The notes: generated by a model from the letters alone, not told the origin. DNA of 64,000 nt from an uncultured Sinobacteraceae bacterium (GCA_937902995.1 CALEKY010000078.1:1-64000), one strand, 5' to 3'. Counted from the stretch's first letter, positions 8,947-18,360 are shown. Translations and numbers: made by a program.

Positions 8947-9148
8947 AGAGGGCGTGGGGCTCGGGCAAGAACAAGTGCGAGAACACCTGTCTCTTGCCCC
9001 GAGGTAGAAGCGACGAGAGCCAATGCGTCGCGGCGAAGGGTCAGAAAGAGCGCGCAGCGCGCGCCCTCTTACAGCCTACGGGCTACAGCCCTAGCAAAGC
9101 GCGCGAACGCGCGCTCTTCCTTCAGCCTTCAGTCGTCAGTCTTCAGCC
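8947..9148. repeat. Intergenic repeat cluster between marR and the aminotransferase gene
   Basis: A long imperfect inverted repeat (CTCGGGCAAGA ... TCTTGCCCCGAG, 8962-9006) is followed by GCGCGCAGCGCGCGC, a CTACGGGCTACAGCCC unit, the palindrome GCGCGCGAACGCGCGC (about 9099-9114) and CTTCAGCCTTCAG-type units up to 9150. These are the same unit families seen at about 333-392, 10487-10560, 38212-38283 and 45005-45078. Confidence 0.7.
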
Positions 9149-10435
9149 TTAGCTGGTCTTCTCGGCCAGCAGCTTCTCCGCCGCCGCGAGCAATACCGAC
9201 AGCACGACGCCTTCGACGGCGAGCTCCACTTCGTTCACCGGCGGGAAGCTCGGTGCGATACGGATGTTTCTGTCGAGCGGATCGTTCCCGCCCGGATAGG
9301 TGGAACCGGCCGGCGTCAGCTCGACGCCCGCTTCCTTCGCCAGCTTCACGACTTGCTTGGCGGTTCCGGGAAGCACATCGAGCGAAATGAAGTAACCGCC
9401 CTTCGGCTCCGTCCATTCGGCGACGCCGCTACCGCCCAGGTGCTCTTTGAATGCGGAGAGCACCTTCGCGAATTTCGGCGCCATGATCGCGCGATGTCGG
9501 TCCATCAGATCGAAGATGCCGTCGGCGTTCTTGAGCAGCTGCACGTGACGCAACTGATTCACTTTGTCGCCGCCGATCGTGCGCTTTTCCATGCGCTTCA
9601 AGTACCACGCGACGTTGTCCTTGGAACCGGCAAAGAACGCAACGCCGCCGCCCGCGAACGTGATCTTCGAGGTGGAACCGAAAATGAATGCACGGTTCGG
9701 ATGACCGTGCCGCGCGCACGCTTCGTCGATGTTCGCGATCTCGATGCGCTCGCTCGTCAAGTGATGCACGGCGTAAGCATTGTCCCAGAACAGCCGGAAG
9801 TCGCGCGCCGCCGTCGGCATTTTCGCCAGCCGCTCGATCGTCTCGTTCGAGTACACGATGCCGCTCGGATTGCTGTACTTCGGCACGCACCACATGCCTT
9901 TGATCTGCGGGTCGCTGGCGACCAGCTTCTCGACGACGTCCATGTCGGGACCGGTCTCCAGCAGCGGCACCGGAATCATCTCGATGCCGAATTCCTGGCA
10001 GATGAAGAAATGCCGGTCGTAGCCCGGCACCGGGCAGATGAACGCGACGCGCGACTCCTTGGACCACGGCCGCTCGCTGTCGCACGTTCCCTTGAGCAAC
10101 GAATAGACGACGGCGTCGTGCATCAAGGCGAGACTGGCGTTGTCGCCGATGATCACGCGATCGGGCGTCACGCCGTAGACGGGTGCGAGCAGCGCGCGCA
10201 GCTCGGGCAGCCCCTGCAGCTCGCCGTAATTGCGACAATCGATGGCGCCGGAAGTGAAATTGCCCACTCCCGGCATGCTCAGCAGCTCGTTGCAAAGATC
10301 GAGCTGTTCGGCGGACGGTTTGCCGCGCGTCAAGTTCAGCTTCACTCCGCGGCGGGCAAACGCTTCATAACGCTCGCGGACCTGCACGTGGTAGCTGCGC
10401 AGCTCATCTGCGCTCATCGAGGGTAGATGCGGCAT
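9149..10435 (-). CDS. Aspartate aminotransferase-like PLP enzyme (MocR-type aminotransferase fold)
   Basis: A 428-residue fold-type I PLP enzyme of the aminotransferase Ig group (Aminotran_MocR family, bacterial AspAT-like). Visible PLP-site features: NYGELQGLPELRALL, VPKYSNPSGIVYSNET, FWDNAYAVHHL (Asp-Asn-Ala-Tyr) and the Schiff-base lysine in FGSTSKITFAGGG. A C-terminal IRIAPSFPP carries the carboxylate-binding Arg. It has no DNA-binding domain despite the family name. The ATG at 10435 is chosen; an upstream in-frame ATG at 10471 lacks a better ribosome binding site and another ATG lies at 10417. It stands alone, between two repeat clusters. Confidence 0.9.
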   Translation of the reverse strand: MPHLPSMSADELRSYHVQVRERYEAFARRGVKLNLTRGKPSAEQLDLCNELLSMPGVGNFTSGAIDCRNYGELQGLPELRALLAPVYGVTPDRVIIGDNASLALMHDAVVYSLLKGTCDSERPWSKESRVAFICPVPGYDRHFFICQEFGIEMIPVPLLETGPDMDVVEKLVASDPQIKGMWCVPKYSNPSGIVYSNETIERLAKMPTAARDFRLFWDNAYAVHHLTSERIEIANIDEACARHGHPNRAFIFGSTSKITFAGGGVAFFAGSKDNVAWYLKRMEKRTIGGDKVNQLRHVQLLKNADGIFDLMDRHRAIMAPKFAKVLSAFKEHLGGSGVAEWTEPKGGYFISLDVLPGTAKQVVKLAKEAGVELTPAGSTYPGGNDPLDRNIRIAPSFPPVNEVELAVEGVVLSVLLAAAEKLLAEKTS

Positions 10436-10486
10436 AGGTTCGTTTAAGGCTGCGAGACAAAGGCCGCGCATTATCCACGGGCGGGG

Positions 10487-10635
10487 CGCGGCAGGCTACG
10501 CCCCACGGCAGGCTGCAGGCTGAAGGAAGAGCGCGTTCGCGCGCTTTCTGGCCAGCGCCCAGAGCCCAGTGCCCTTCAAAAAGGCTCCAGGCTGGAGGCA
10601 TTCGCGCGCCCCTTACTGTCGCCGTAGCCTGTCGC
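10487..10635. repeat. Intergenic repeat cluster
   Basis: It contains GGCAGGCTGCAGGCTGAAGG-type units, the palindromic GCGCGTTCGCGCGC element (about 10530-10543), CAGCGCCCAGAGCCCAG units, and GTCGCCGTAGCCTGTCGCC next to the POT gene stop. The unit order (CTGAAGG, then GAAGAGCGCG palindrome) matches the copies at 38212-38283 and, inverted, at 9095-9150. Confidence 0.65.
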
Positions 10636-12204
10636 CTATTTCCGATAGTGATCCTGCATCCGATATCCGCGGGCGTACCAGGCGAAAATCAGAGCGGAGA
10701 CGAGCGCGAAAGCCGCGAAGAAGAACATCAGGAAGGCGGATTCGCTGAGCCCCGTCTCGGCAATCCTTTCGATCACGACGGGATGGCGCACGCTGGCATT
10801 CGCCAGCAGGACCCACAGGTTGCCGACCGTAACGGCCAAATACCAGAACGCCATGATCACGCCCTTCATCGAGGCAGGCGCCTGGCTGTACGCGAACTCG
10901 AGACCGGTCGCGGAAACCAGCACTTCCCCAAACGTCAGCAGGACATAAGGCAGCACTTGCCAGGTGACAGAGACGGCGCTACCGCCATCGATGGCCAACT
11001 GAATCATGCCGGCGGCGATCCAAGCCAGCCCCGAGAACGCGATACCGAAGCCCATGCGCCGCAGCGTCGTGACTTCGATCCCCAGCCGACGCAACGCCGG
11101 GTACAGGACCAAGTTGTTGAACGGGATCAGCAGCAGCACGAGGATCGGATTCAGCGCCTGCATCTGCGCTGGATGGAACCAATCGGGCTTGACCATCTGA
11201 TCCGCCTGCAGCACCCACGTGGAGGCTTTTTGGTCGAATAGCGACCAGAACGGCGTCACCAGCGCGAACACGATCAGGACACGCAACACCGCGCGAACGC
11301 CATCGACGGCCTCATCCGGATGCTTGCCGCGCGCGCGTTCGAGCTGCATCGACGCACCGAGACCGCCGAAACCGAGCAGACAGACGAGCGCCAGACATGC
11401 GGCGGCGACGAACCCGACTTTCGGAATCATGGCGATCATTGCCACCGCGGCAATCGCACCGAAGACCGCCACCACAAGTCCCGCACGACCCTCGCCCGGA
11501 TGTGCAGCGACCAGCGCTGTTCGAACCACGCGCAAGAACGAATCCGGATTCGGCGGCGCCGGCGGCACACGGACGTACTTTTTCCGTCCGGCCCACAACA
11601 CGAGCGTCGCGGTCAGCATCAACAGCCCCGGGATACCGAACGCGACTGACGGGCCGTACTGCCTGAGGAAGATCGGCATCAAGAGCGACGCGAAGAACGA
11701 GCCGAAATTGATGCTCCAATAAAAAGCATCGAACACGACCTTGGCGCGATCCTTGTTCGATTGATCGAATTGATCGCCGACGAACGACACGACCAGCGGT
11801 TTGATGCCGCCGGAGCCGAACGCGATCAGGAACAATCCCGTGTAGAAACCGGTGCGGTTGTCCTCGAAAACCGCAAGGCAGCCGTGACCGATGCAGTAGA
11901 GCACCGAGAACCACATGATGGTCGGGTACTTGCCGAAGAAGCGGTCGGCCAGCCACCCGCCGAGCAACGGGAAGAAATAGACGCCGATGACGAACGAATG
12001 GAAGACATCCTTGGCGATGCCGGCCCGATCGGCCTCGGGCGCGTAGAGCAACAGCGTGGAGCTGACCAGAAACGAGGTCAGGATGTTGCGCATCCCATAG
12101 AAGCTGAAGCGCTCGCAGATCTCGTTGCCGATGATGTACGGGATCTGCCGCGGCAATTGCTTCCGAGCAGCGGCCGGCGCGGCGGCAATGGCTTCGGTGT
12201 TCAA
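10636..12204 (-). CDS. POT-family proton-dependent oligopeptide transporter
   Basis: A 522-residue MFS transporter of the POT/PTR2 family, with about 12-14 membrane helices. Diagnostic motifs: NEICERFSFYGMRNILTSFLV (ExxERFxYYG pattern, proton coupling) and a PTR2 signature region around FVIGVYFFPLLGGWLADRFFGKY and FGSGGIKPLVVSFVGDQF. It imports di- and tripeptides with protons across the inner membrane. The open frame reaches 12285. The TTG at 12204 is preferred because GGGGAGG lies 5 nt upstream of it, while the ATG at 12240 has no ribosome binding site. All conserved sequence is kept with either start. Confidence 0.93.
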   Translation of the reverse strand: MNTEAIAAAPAAARKQLPRQIPYIIGNEICERFSFYGMRNILTSFLVSSTLLLYAPEADRAGIAKDVFHSFVIGVYFFPLLGGWLADRFFGKYPTIMWFSVLYCIGHGCLAVFEDNRTGFYTGLFLIAFGSGGIKPLVVSFVGDQFDQSNKDRAKVVFDAFYWSINFGSFFASLLMPIFLRQYGPSVAFGIPGLLMLTATLVLWAGRKKYVRVPPAPPNPDSFLRVVRTALVAAHPGEGRAGLVVAVFGAIAAVAMIAMIPKVGFVAAACLALVCLLGFGGLGASMQLERARGKHPDEAVDGVRAVLRVLIVFALVTPFWSLFDQKASTWVLQADQMVKPDWFHPAQMQALNPILVLLLIPFNNLVLYPALRRLGIEVTTLRRMGFGIAFSGLAWIAAGMIQLAIDGGSAVSVTWQVLPYVLLTFGEVLVSATGLEFAYSQAPASMKGVIMAFWYLAVTVGNLWVLLANASVRHPVVIERIAETGLSESAFLMFFFAAFALVSALIFAWYARGYRMQDHYRK

Positions 12205-12357
12205 CGCATCCTCCCCGTCCCCTCGTTGAGTGCCGGGCATATTACACAGGCTGGCACCCCCTACCGGCCCGCAAAATGCGCGCAATGTCGACTAGGCGAT
12301 TCACCGGCGGGCCGCGCTCCGCTACATTCCGCCCCGGATCACAACGTATACGAACCG

Positions 12358-13221
12358 ATGGAAACATCCCTGGGAGTGCGGGTGACAGCGGACCCGCCCG
12401 TACCGGACTGGACGAACCTCGAGTTGCCTGATGCTTGGCCCGACCAGATGCTCGCCGACCCGCGGCGGGCATGGCGGTTGCTTGCGCGCGTTTTCGGGCA
12501 GCGCCGCCGCGTCGAAGTACCGAGCGACATGCCCGGACGCGATCGGCTGCCCAAGTACATCCTCCAGGAATTCCACAACCTCCCGAACGGGAATTACTCG
12601 AAACGCCTCACGCACGGCTACATCACGGGCTTCGATCGCCTGATGCTGGGACGGATGCGCCGCGCCCGAGAGCGCATCGCCGTCGCGCTGCGCGACTGCC
12701 GGAGCGTACTCGACGTCGGCTGCGCAGGCGGACGCACCGCCGGCGTGCTGAAAGCGAGCGGGATCCCCGAAGTGTGGGGCCTCGATCCGTCGCCCTACCT
12801 TCTCCAGCACGCCGCACGGGCGTTCCCCGATGTGCGTTTCGTGCAGGGGATAGCCGAGCAGACCGGCTTTCCCGCAGCCCGCTTCGACGGGATCGCCGTG
12901 TGCTTCCTGTTCCACGAAATGCCGCCGACCTACATCGAGCGCGCGCTGCGCGAGTTTCATCGCATCCTGCGTCCTCGAGGGTTGCTCGCGATCTGCGAGC
13001 CGTCGCCGCTTCAGCTAAAGCTGTCGCCCTGGCAATTGCTGAAGAAGTACGGGTTCAGCGGACTTTATTTCGGCTGGCTCGCCCGCTTCGTGCACGAGCC
13101 GTTCATCCATGCCTGGCACAAGCGGAGCGCGCAGGAAATGTTCGCGGCAGCGGGCTTCGAGCTCGTCGACGACATCGAAGACATGCCGCTCAGGCACCTG
13201 CTAGCGCGCAAAGTCGACTGA
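12358..13221 (+). CDS. Class I SAM-dependent methyltransferase
   Basis: A 287-residue Rossmann methyltransferase. The core at about 110-250 has motif I VLDVGCAGGRTAGVL, the acidic end of beta-2 VWGLDPSPYLL, and FDGIAVCFLFHEMPP, then LREFHRILRPRGLLAICEPS (methyltransf_11 pattern). The N-terminal 100 residues (PGRDRLPKYILQEFHNLPNGNYSKRL... pattern) resemble the lid of methyltransferases that act on quinone or lipid-like substrates, and a similar helical insertion follows the core (SPWQLLKKYGFSGLYFGWLARF). The substrate is unknown. Start: ATG at 12358, the first after the divergent POT gene; its ribosome binding site is weak. Confidence 0.85.
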   Translation: METSLGVRVTADPPVPDWTNLELPDAWPDQMLADPRRAWRLLARVFGQRRRVEVPSDMPGRDRLPKYILQEFHNLPNGNYSKRLTHGYITGFDRLMLGRMRRARERIAVALRDCRSVLDVGCAGGRTAGVLKASGIPEVWGLDPSPYLLQHAARAFPDVRFVQGIAEQTGFPAARFDGIAVCFLFHEMPPTYIERALREFHRILRPRGLLAICEPSPLQLKLSPWQLLKKYGFSGLYFGWLARFVHEPFIHAWHKRSAQEMFAAAGFELVDDIEDMPLRHLLARKVD

Positions 13222-13242
13222 GCGGCCGTCCGACGCTGCCGA

Positions 13243-13749
13243 TCAGAGCTGCGCCGCCGGCTGAATCGCCGGCATGCTTGCGTAGCGTTCCGCTCGAATC
13301 CGCTCGCGCCATTCGCCGATGAAGGCGAGGAAGCTTTCTTTGTCGTAGCCGTTGCGGCCGCGCTCGAGCTTCGCCGTCGACTGCGAGCCCAACACTTCGC
13401 GCTGCGGCGAAACGATCCAGAAGTGCGGTGCGCCGTACGCCTCGGGAAGCTGCGAGAAGAACAGCTCGTTGTAATTTTCGGGACCGACGTAGACCTTCAT
13501 CACGACGAACGTGTCGTGCAGCGCCTGCTCGACGTCTTTGTTGCTCGACACGAAACGATGGAGGATGTGACACCAGCGGCACCAATCGCCGCCGGCGACG
13601 ATGAGCACGAGCTTGTTGTTCGCAGCCGCTTCTTCGATCGCAGCTCGATATTGCTCGAAAGGATCTGCGCTCGGGTCGTAACCCAAATCCGCCGCCTGAA
13701 TTGCGGCCGCAAACAACATCGCCAACGCAAAACCCAGGATCTTCTTCAT
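13243..13749 (-). CDS. Secreted thioredoxin-fold protein
   Basis: A 168-residue protein with a Sec signal peptide (1-19, ending IQAA) and a thioredoxin_7-like domain. The redox motif is GGDWCRWCHIL (C57 and C60), followed by VVMKVYVGPENYNE and the cis-Pro region YGAPHFWIV. It is probably a periplasmic thiol-disulfide protein or chaperone-like thioredoxin. Its 3' end faces the methyltransferase (convergent, 21-bp gap), and it is followed upstream by two further small secreted proteins on the same strand, though spacing over 100 bp argues against one operon. Confidence 0.87.
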   Translation of the reverse strand: MKKILGFALAMLFAAAIQAADLGYDPSADPFEQYRAAIEEAAANNKLVLIVAGGDWCRWCHILHRFVSSNKDVEQALHDTFVVMKVYVGPENYNELFFSQLPEAYGAPHFWIVSPQREVLGSQSTAKLERGRNGYDKESFLAFIGEWRERIRAERYASMPAIQPAAQL

Positions 13750-13858
13750 CGCATTCCCAAGCGAGCTTTCCGCATCGCTTGCAGCGTAGCGAGGTTTTAG
13801 CTCGTTGGCACTTGTCGCGTTTTCTTACATGTTTATGACAAGCGCGGTTCTCGTCGGC

Positions 13859-14302
13859 TCAGGGCTTGGGCAGATACTTCGCGTGGCACTGTTCGCAGAC
13901 TTCGTACATCGCATCGCCCGCAGCACTGATTTGCTCCTCGTCTTTCGCGCGCGCGGCTTCGGCAGCGCGCACGCCTGCTTCGACGAGCGCGAGCGCATAT
14001 TGCCTCCACTCCTGCTCATCGACCGCACGCGGCGGCACTAGCAGGAGATTGCCGGATTCGGCCACGGCCAGCGCGCTTGCCTCGATGTTCTCCCATGCAG
14101 CGTCGTTGGCCGGCGTTTCGGCCGCAGCACCGAACACGGCGTTGGATGCAGGCACCGTGATCCCGAGCATCACTTGCCTTGCGGTTGCGACAGGCTTTAC
14201 GGATTGCGACGAAGGCTCGGCTGCTTCATTCGCGCTTTGCTTGCTGCACGCAGCCAATGCGCACGAACCAAGCACCGCAACAAGAACGGAAGTCGTTTTC
14301 AT
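13859..14302 (-). CDS. Cytochrome c-like lipoprotein with C-terminal heme motif
   Basis: A 147-residue protein with lipobox ALAAC (Cys19) and a single heme-binding motif CEQCH (136-140) very near the C-terminus, preceded by a helical bundle region (NDAAWENIEASALAVAESGNLL, WRQYALALVEAGVRAAEAARAKD). A C-terminal CxxCH after four helices is the cytochrome c' / cytochrome b562-like arrangement. It is predicted to be anchored in the periplasm or outer membrane and to carry electrons or bind small gases; this is inference from the fold class. Confidence 0.85.
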   Translation of the reverse strand: MKTTSVLVAVLGSCALAACSKQSANEAAEPSSQSVKPVATARQVMLGITVPASNAVFGAAAETPANDAAWENIEASALAVAESGNLLLVPPRAVDEQEWRQYALALVEAGVRAAEAARAKDEEQISAAGDAMYEVCEQCHAKYLPKP

Positions 14303-14484
14303 CTTTCCCCCATCGCATGACGCTGCCGCAGGCCGGCAGCTTGTGCGTTCGGCATTCTCACGAGCGCGCTCGTTCGGATCGAGCGCGGAATCGGCAAATT
14401 CACCCGCTGGATTTTCGAGTCAGAGCCGCACGTGCGCCGCGCGGCTCGAAGGCGGCGCGGCGATTCGCACGCGGTTATTCGCTG

Positions 14485-14712
14485 TTATTTGTTCCAGGCG
14501 GCGTATTCTTCTCGGGTGAGGTTGCCGTCCCGGTCTTTGTCCAATTCCTTGAACGCGACGAACAGATCGTCGTTCGCCGTCGCTTCTTGAATGCTGATCA
14601 GACCGTCCGAGTTCTTATCGAGCGACTCGAAAGACGGACGACTCTGACCGCAAGCCGTACCGGCGACAAGCAATGCGCCCACCGCGACCGCAACATATCG
14701 ATTGCATGACAT
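14485..14712 (-). CDS. Small EF-hand lipoprotein
   Basis: A 75-residue protein with a signal peptide and lipobox GTAC (Cys21). Two canonical EF-hand loops follow: DKNSDGLISIQE (32-43) and DKDRDGNLTREE (58-69), so one calcium-binding EF-hand pair. The start at 14712 is preferred to one at 14733 because GAGGAAA lies 7 nt upstream. Small periplasmic EF-hand proteins of this type are frequent in Xanthomonadales-like genomes; their role is poorly known. Confidence 0.88.
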   Translation of the reverse strand: MSCNRYVAVAVGALLVAGTACGQSRPSFESLDKNSDGLISIQEATANDDLFVAFKELDKDRDGNLTREEYAAWNK

Positions 14713-14813
14713 GGAACGTTTCCTCGTTGTCAAAGCTCATTTCAGAATCGCGCCGCGCCTGAATTGTTCCGGATCGGCCGCGCGCGTACAGTGCATCCGA
14801 TCGCGAGGTCCCA

Positions 14814-15176
14814 ATGACCTATCGACTCCTTGCAGATGCCGTCGTCGTACTGCATCTCGCATTCATCCTGTTCGTCATCTTCGGCGGGCTCGCCGCGCTG
14901 CGCTGGCCGCGCCTGGCATGGCTGCACGTCCCAGCCGCCGCTTGGGGCGCACTGATCGAGTTCGGCGGCTGGATCTGTCCACTCACTCCGCTCGAGAATG
15001 CGCTGCGCGAACGCGGCGGCGAAGCCGGCTACAGCGGCGGCTTCATCGATCACTATGTTACCGGATTGATCTATCCGCAGGGCCTGACCCGAACGATGCA
15101 GTTTGCTGCCGGTGCGCTCGTGCTCGCGATCAACGCCCTAGTGTATTGGCGTTTGTGGTCGCGCCGACAACGCTGA
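14814..15176 (+). CDS. DUF2784 membrane protein
   Basis: A 120-residue integral membrane protein with the DUF2784 pattern: VVLHLAFILFVIFGGL, WLHVPAAAWGALIEFGGWICPLTPLEN, YSGGFIDHYVTGLIYP and a final hydrophobic helix. About three or four membrane segments. Function is unknown across the family. It is transcribed toward the convergent alpha/beta hydrolase gene (16-bp gap). Confidence 0.88.
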   Translation: MTYRLLADAVVVLHLAFILFVIFGGLAALRWPRLAWLHVPAAAWGALIEFGGWICPLTPLENALRERGGEAGYSGGFIDHYVTGLIYPQGLTRTMQFAAGALVLAINALVYWRLWSRRQR

Positions 15177-15192
15177 GCCGCCCTCGCCTTGC

Positions 15193-16521
15193 TCAAGTTC
15201 GGCCAATGGCCGACGCCAAGGCCCAGGCGACCTGCGGACCGCAGATGTCGGAGTGATCTGCGATGAACGCATCCGCCACCAGGTTGTGGATCTTGCCTGG
15301 CGCGAACTCGTAGGCGGCGTTTGCCGCAAGCAACGTGCCTTTGACCGCTTCAGGCGTCTTCACGGCACCGTTGCGCCCGATGCCGCCATAGACATCGTTC
15401 TCGTCGCCGAGCGCCGCCGCATCTTGACCCGCCAAACGCGAGGCCAGCGGATAGGCAATGCCTACGGCTTTGTCGTTCTTCGTGCACGTGACGAGGATCG
15501 GGCCGCGGACTTTCTTACCAGCCACGATCTTGCGGAAGAAACCGTCGCGCTTGCCGTCGAACTTCGGCGCAAAACCGTTGTGTGAGAACGCCGCCTGTAA
15601 GAGCGTCAGCGAATCGATCTTGTGCTTACCGCCCGCCGCGTCCGCGGCCGCCGTGACGACACGCCCTCCGAAACTATGCCCCACGAGGTGCAGCCGCAAT
15701 TTCGGCTGCTCTTGGCGCAGCGTCGCAATGAGGTTTGCGACACCATTCTCGCCGACGGCACCGGCACGCGCCTTCATCTGATAGTACGTCGTGAGATTCA
15801 AGAACCGGCGCAGTGCCGAGTGGATACTGCTACCGAGGTCGGCCGCACCACCGCTTGCCGTACTCAAAGTGGAAAAGCTTCCCGCTGCGCCGCCCGCACT
15901 GACCGACAAAGGCTCGACGATCGGTTGTCGGAGATTCTCGATGAGCTTCCGCTCGTTCATCTTGAACAGCGCGTCGGTGCCGTCTTCCTTGTGCGCTGCC
16001 TCCGCCGAGAGCAGCGAGCGCACAGTGCGCACGAACTCTTCCTGTGCCTTCGGATCCGAATCGATGTTCTTGAGCAGCGCCTCGGCTTTCGCGACCTTCT
16101 TCTTGCGCGCCGCGCTTGCGGGTTCGGTCTTACCCAAACGCACCGGCTCTTTCGCCAGATCTCTCAGCCGTGCGCGGATCGCAGCGAGCTCTTGCGAATT
16201 CAATGCCGCTGCGCCGCCGCCGGGAATCAATTCCTTGTCCGTGAACTTCTTCGAAGGCCACAAAATGGCAGCCGCGGCAAACACGCGAGGTTGTCCGTTC
16301 GCTGCGTGCGCAACGAAAGCGCCGAATTCCGTGAAGAATCCCGTGTAGAGCTTGCGCGCATCGGCCAGATCGTTGTTCCAGCCGTGCGAGAACAGGATCA
16401 CGTCCGTCGCCTGCTTGGCGTGCACATGATCGACGAGCGCTTTCAACTGCTTCGAATCGAACAGCTTGCCCTTCTTGTCGAACTCGACTTCGAATACCGG
16501 AATCCCGCCGATAACTTTCAT
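15193..16521 (-). CDS. Alpha/beta hydrolase encoded with a subtilase
   Basis: A 442-residue cytoplasmic protein. The alpha/beta hydrolase fold shows in VILFSHGWNNDLADA (oxyanion-hole region, HG at 46-47) and the nucleophile elbow LHLVGHSFGGRVV with S283. An insertion at about 100-230 is charged and helical, with a Gly/Ser-rich stretch. A late Asp/His (ADHSDICGPQVAWAL) could complete the triad. No signal peptide. GAGGACGAGCA precedes the ATG. The open frame extends upstream into the subtilase gene, but the 16521 start gives the natural N-terminus. It sits 28 bp downstream of the S8 peptidase gene and should be co-transcribed. Confidence 0.85.
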   Translation of the reverse strand: MKVIGGIPVFEVEFDKKGKLFDSKQLKALVDHVHAKQATDVILFSHGWNNDLADARKLYTGFFTEFGAFVAHAANGQPRVFAAAAILWPSKKFTDKELIPGGGAAALNSQELAAIRARLRDLAKEPVRLGKTEPASAARKKKVAKAEALLKNIDSDPKAQEEFVRTVRSLLSAEAAHKEDGTDALFKMNERKLIENLRQPIVEPLSVSAGGAAGSFSTLSTASGGAADLGSSIHSALRRFLNLTTYYQMKARAGAVGENGVANLIATLRQEQPKLRLHLVGHSFGGRVVTAAADAAGGKHKIDSLTLLQAAFSHNGFAPKFDGKRDGFFRKIVAGKKVRGPILVTCTKNDKAVGIAYPLASRLAGQDAAALGDENDVYGGIGRNGAVKTPEAVKGTLLAANAAYEFAPGKIHNLVADAFIADHSDICGPQVAWALASAIGRT

Positions 16522-16549
16522 TGCTCGTCCTCGAGTCAGATAGTGAGCG

Positions 16550-18247
16550 CTACACCGATTGGATGGCGCGCATGAGATCGACCAAGCCGTGACCCTCGAA
16601 ATAGCGCTCGCGCCCGAGTGGCGTTGCGCTTTCCAGAAAAATCCGTTTGACGTCGTCCGGCCTGCCGATGAATTCGCGGCGAATCGACAGGAACGCCGCA
16701 ATCGCACCGGAGACGTGCGGCGCCGCCATGCTGGTCCCGCTGTCGTCGAGATAGGCAGCCAACGTCTTGCTCTGTTTGCCTTTCGAGATGGGCAAACTGG
16801 CCAGTTTGCGTCCTGCCGCACAAGACGTGATGCGTTCGCCCGGCGCGACGAGATCGGGCTTCAACCGCCCATCGCCCGTCGGCCCTTTGGAGGAGAAGAA
16901 CGAGACCCCGTAAGTATGCGGTGCGTCGCGATGCGTCGAGCCCACCGTGATCGCCTTCGCGGCGTTGCCGGGGTCGTTGATGCTCGCTTGGAAACCGATA
17001 CGGGTGACGCGCGCGGCGCTCTGCGCGATGCCCCAACCGGTATTGCCCGCAGCGGCCACCACGACAACGCCGGACTGCACGAGACGATCGACCTCCGTAC
17101 ACAGCGGACTCTGGCCGCAAGCGAACATCTCGGGATCGAACTCATAGCCCAAGCTGAGATTCACGCCGTGGATGCGCATCAGCTTCGGGTTGCGATTTGC
17201 GTGATTGCGGATGTACGACAACGCACGAATCACGTTGCTCGTGCGCCCCCTGCCGTCCGCATCGAGCACTTTCAAGCTGACGATGTTGCAGTCCGGCGCA
17301 ACGCCGCGCAGCTGCACGGGATCGCACTTGCGCTCCTTGAGCGTGACTTGATGATCCGTATCGGATGTTGCAACGAAGACGCGTTCGAACGCTCTTACGC
17401 CGCGCTCGGGCGCTCTACCCGCGATGATCCCGGCCACGTGAGTGCCGTGTCCGAACTCGTCGACGAGCGCCGTGCGGGCGCTCGAAAGAGGCGGCGGAGG
17501 AGGCTCCTCGGAATCCTGTGTGCCGCCCGGCGCGGGGAGTTGTGTGAAGTCGCGATGTAGATCGGCGACGGCCGGATGTTTCAGCCGATGCCGCGCAGGA
17601 TCGTCGGGTCCGAAGTGCGGATGATCTGCTTGTACGCCCGAATCGACGACGGCCCACGTGATGCCTGCACCTGAGGCAGCGAACGACCTGTACGCCGCGT
17701 CGGCCTTCACCGTCGCGACCGAACAATCCATGAGCGGCTTGACGATGAAATCGGGCCACACGCGGTAGATGCATCTCACCCACGGCTGATTGCCGCGCGT
17801 CTTGGAACGATGGCGCCGCGCTTCCCACTCTTCGTCGAGCGCGATGAGCCGGCTCCATTCTTCGACCGTGAGATCGCATCGGTAATAGGCCGAGGTGATC
17901 TTGACGGCATCGCGCTTCGGATCGTCGATGACTTGCGCCAGCAGCTCCTTGAATGCCTTCGCGGCAGCGCTCAATCCGCCCGGATAGCGCAAATTCAGCT
18001 CGATCATGTACGGATCGGGCTGATCCTCCTCGGCATGAAAACCCCATTCCTTGCGACGCTCGGGATCGAGCATCGCCGGGAGCGCTGCGCTGCGCGCAAG
18101 CTCGATGCGACGTTCGCGGCTCGATGCGGATCCGACGGCTGGGCTACCCGCAGGGATCGTGCGCTTTGCCGGTGTCGCACCGGTCTTTCGTTTGCGAGAC
18201 TTCGCCTTGCGTGCAGCCGTGCGCCGAGTACGAGACTTCTTGGCCAT
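16550..18247 (-). CDS. Subtilisin-like S8 serine peptidase without signal peptide
   Basis: A 565-residue protein. The N-terminus is Lys/Arg-rich (about 1-30) with no signal peptide, followed by a 160-residue domain of unknown type. The S8 catalytic domain runs from about 195 to 560: D202 (AVVDSGV), H267 (FGHGTHVAG), oxyanion N402 (AAAGNTG) and S506 (SGTSMAAPHVSG). All catalytic residues are present, so it should be active, probably in the cytoplasm or released by another route. The downstream gene is an alpha/beta hydrolase 28 bp away. Neither substrate nor activation mode is evident. A two-gene protease-hydrolase operon is notable. Confidence 0.92.
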   Translation of the reverse strand: MAKKSRTRRTAARKAKSRKRKTGATPAKRTIPAGSPAVGSASSRERRIELARSAALPAMLDPERRKEWGFHAEEDQPDPYMIELNLRYPGGLSAAAKAFKELLAQVIDDPKRDAVKITSAYYRCDLTVEEWSRLIALDEEWEARRHRSKTRGNQPWVRCIYRVWPDFIVKPLMDCSVATVKADAAYRSFAASGAGITWAVVDSGVQADHPHFGPDDPARHRLKHPAVADLHRDFTQLPAPGGTQDSEEPPPPPLSSARTALVDEFGHGTHVAGIIAGRAPERGVRAFERVFVATSDTDHQVTLKERKCDPVQLRGVAPDCNIVSLKVLDADGRGRTSNVIRALSYIRNHANRNPKLMRIHGVNLSLGYEFDPEMFACGQSPLCTEVDRLVQSGVVVVAAAGNTGWGIAQSAARVTRIGFQASINDPGNAAKAITVGSTHRDAPHTYGVSFFSSKGPTGDGRLKPDLVAPGERITSCAAGRKLASLPISKGKQSKTLAAYLDDSGTSMAAPHVSGAIAAFLSIRREFIGRPDDVKRIFLESATPLGRERYFEGHGLVDLMRAIQSV

Positions 18248-18360
18248 CCGTTACCTGCAATTGTTGTCGGAGCGATCGGGGCGAACGCGCGATCCATGCT
18301 AGTCAGCGCATCACCCGACCGCAATGACACGAAAGGCCGCACGCGTGGGATACTGTTGGG

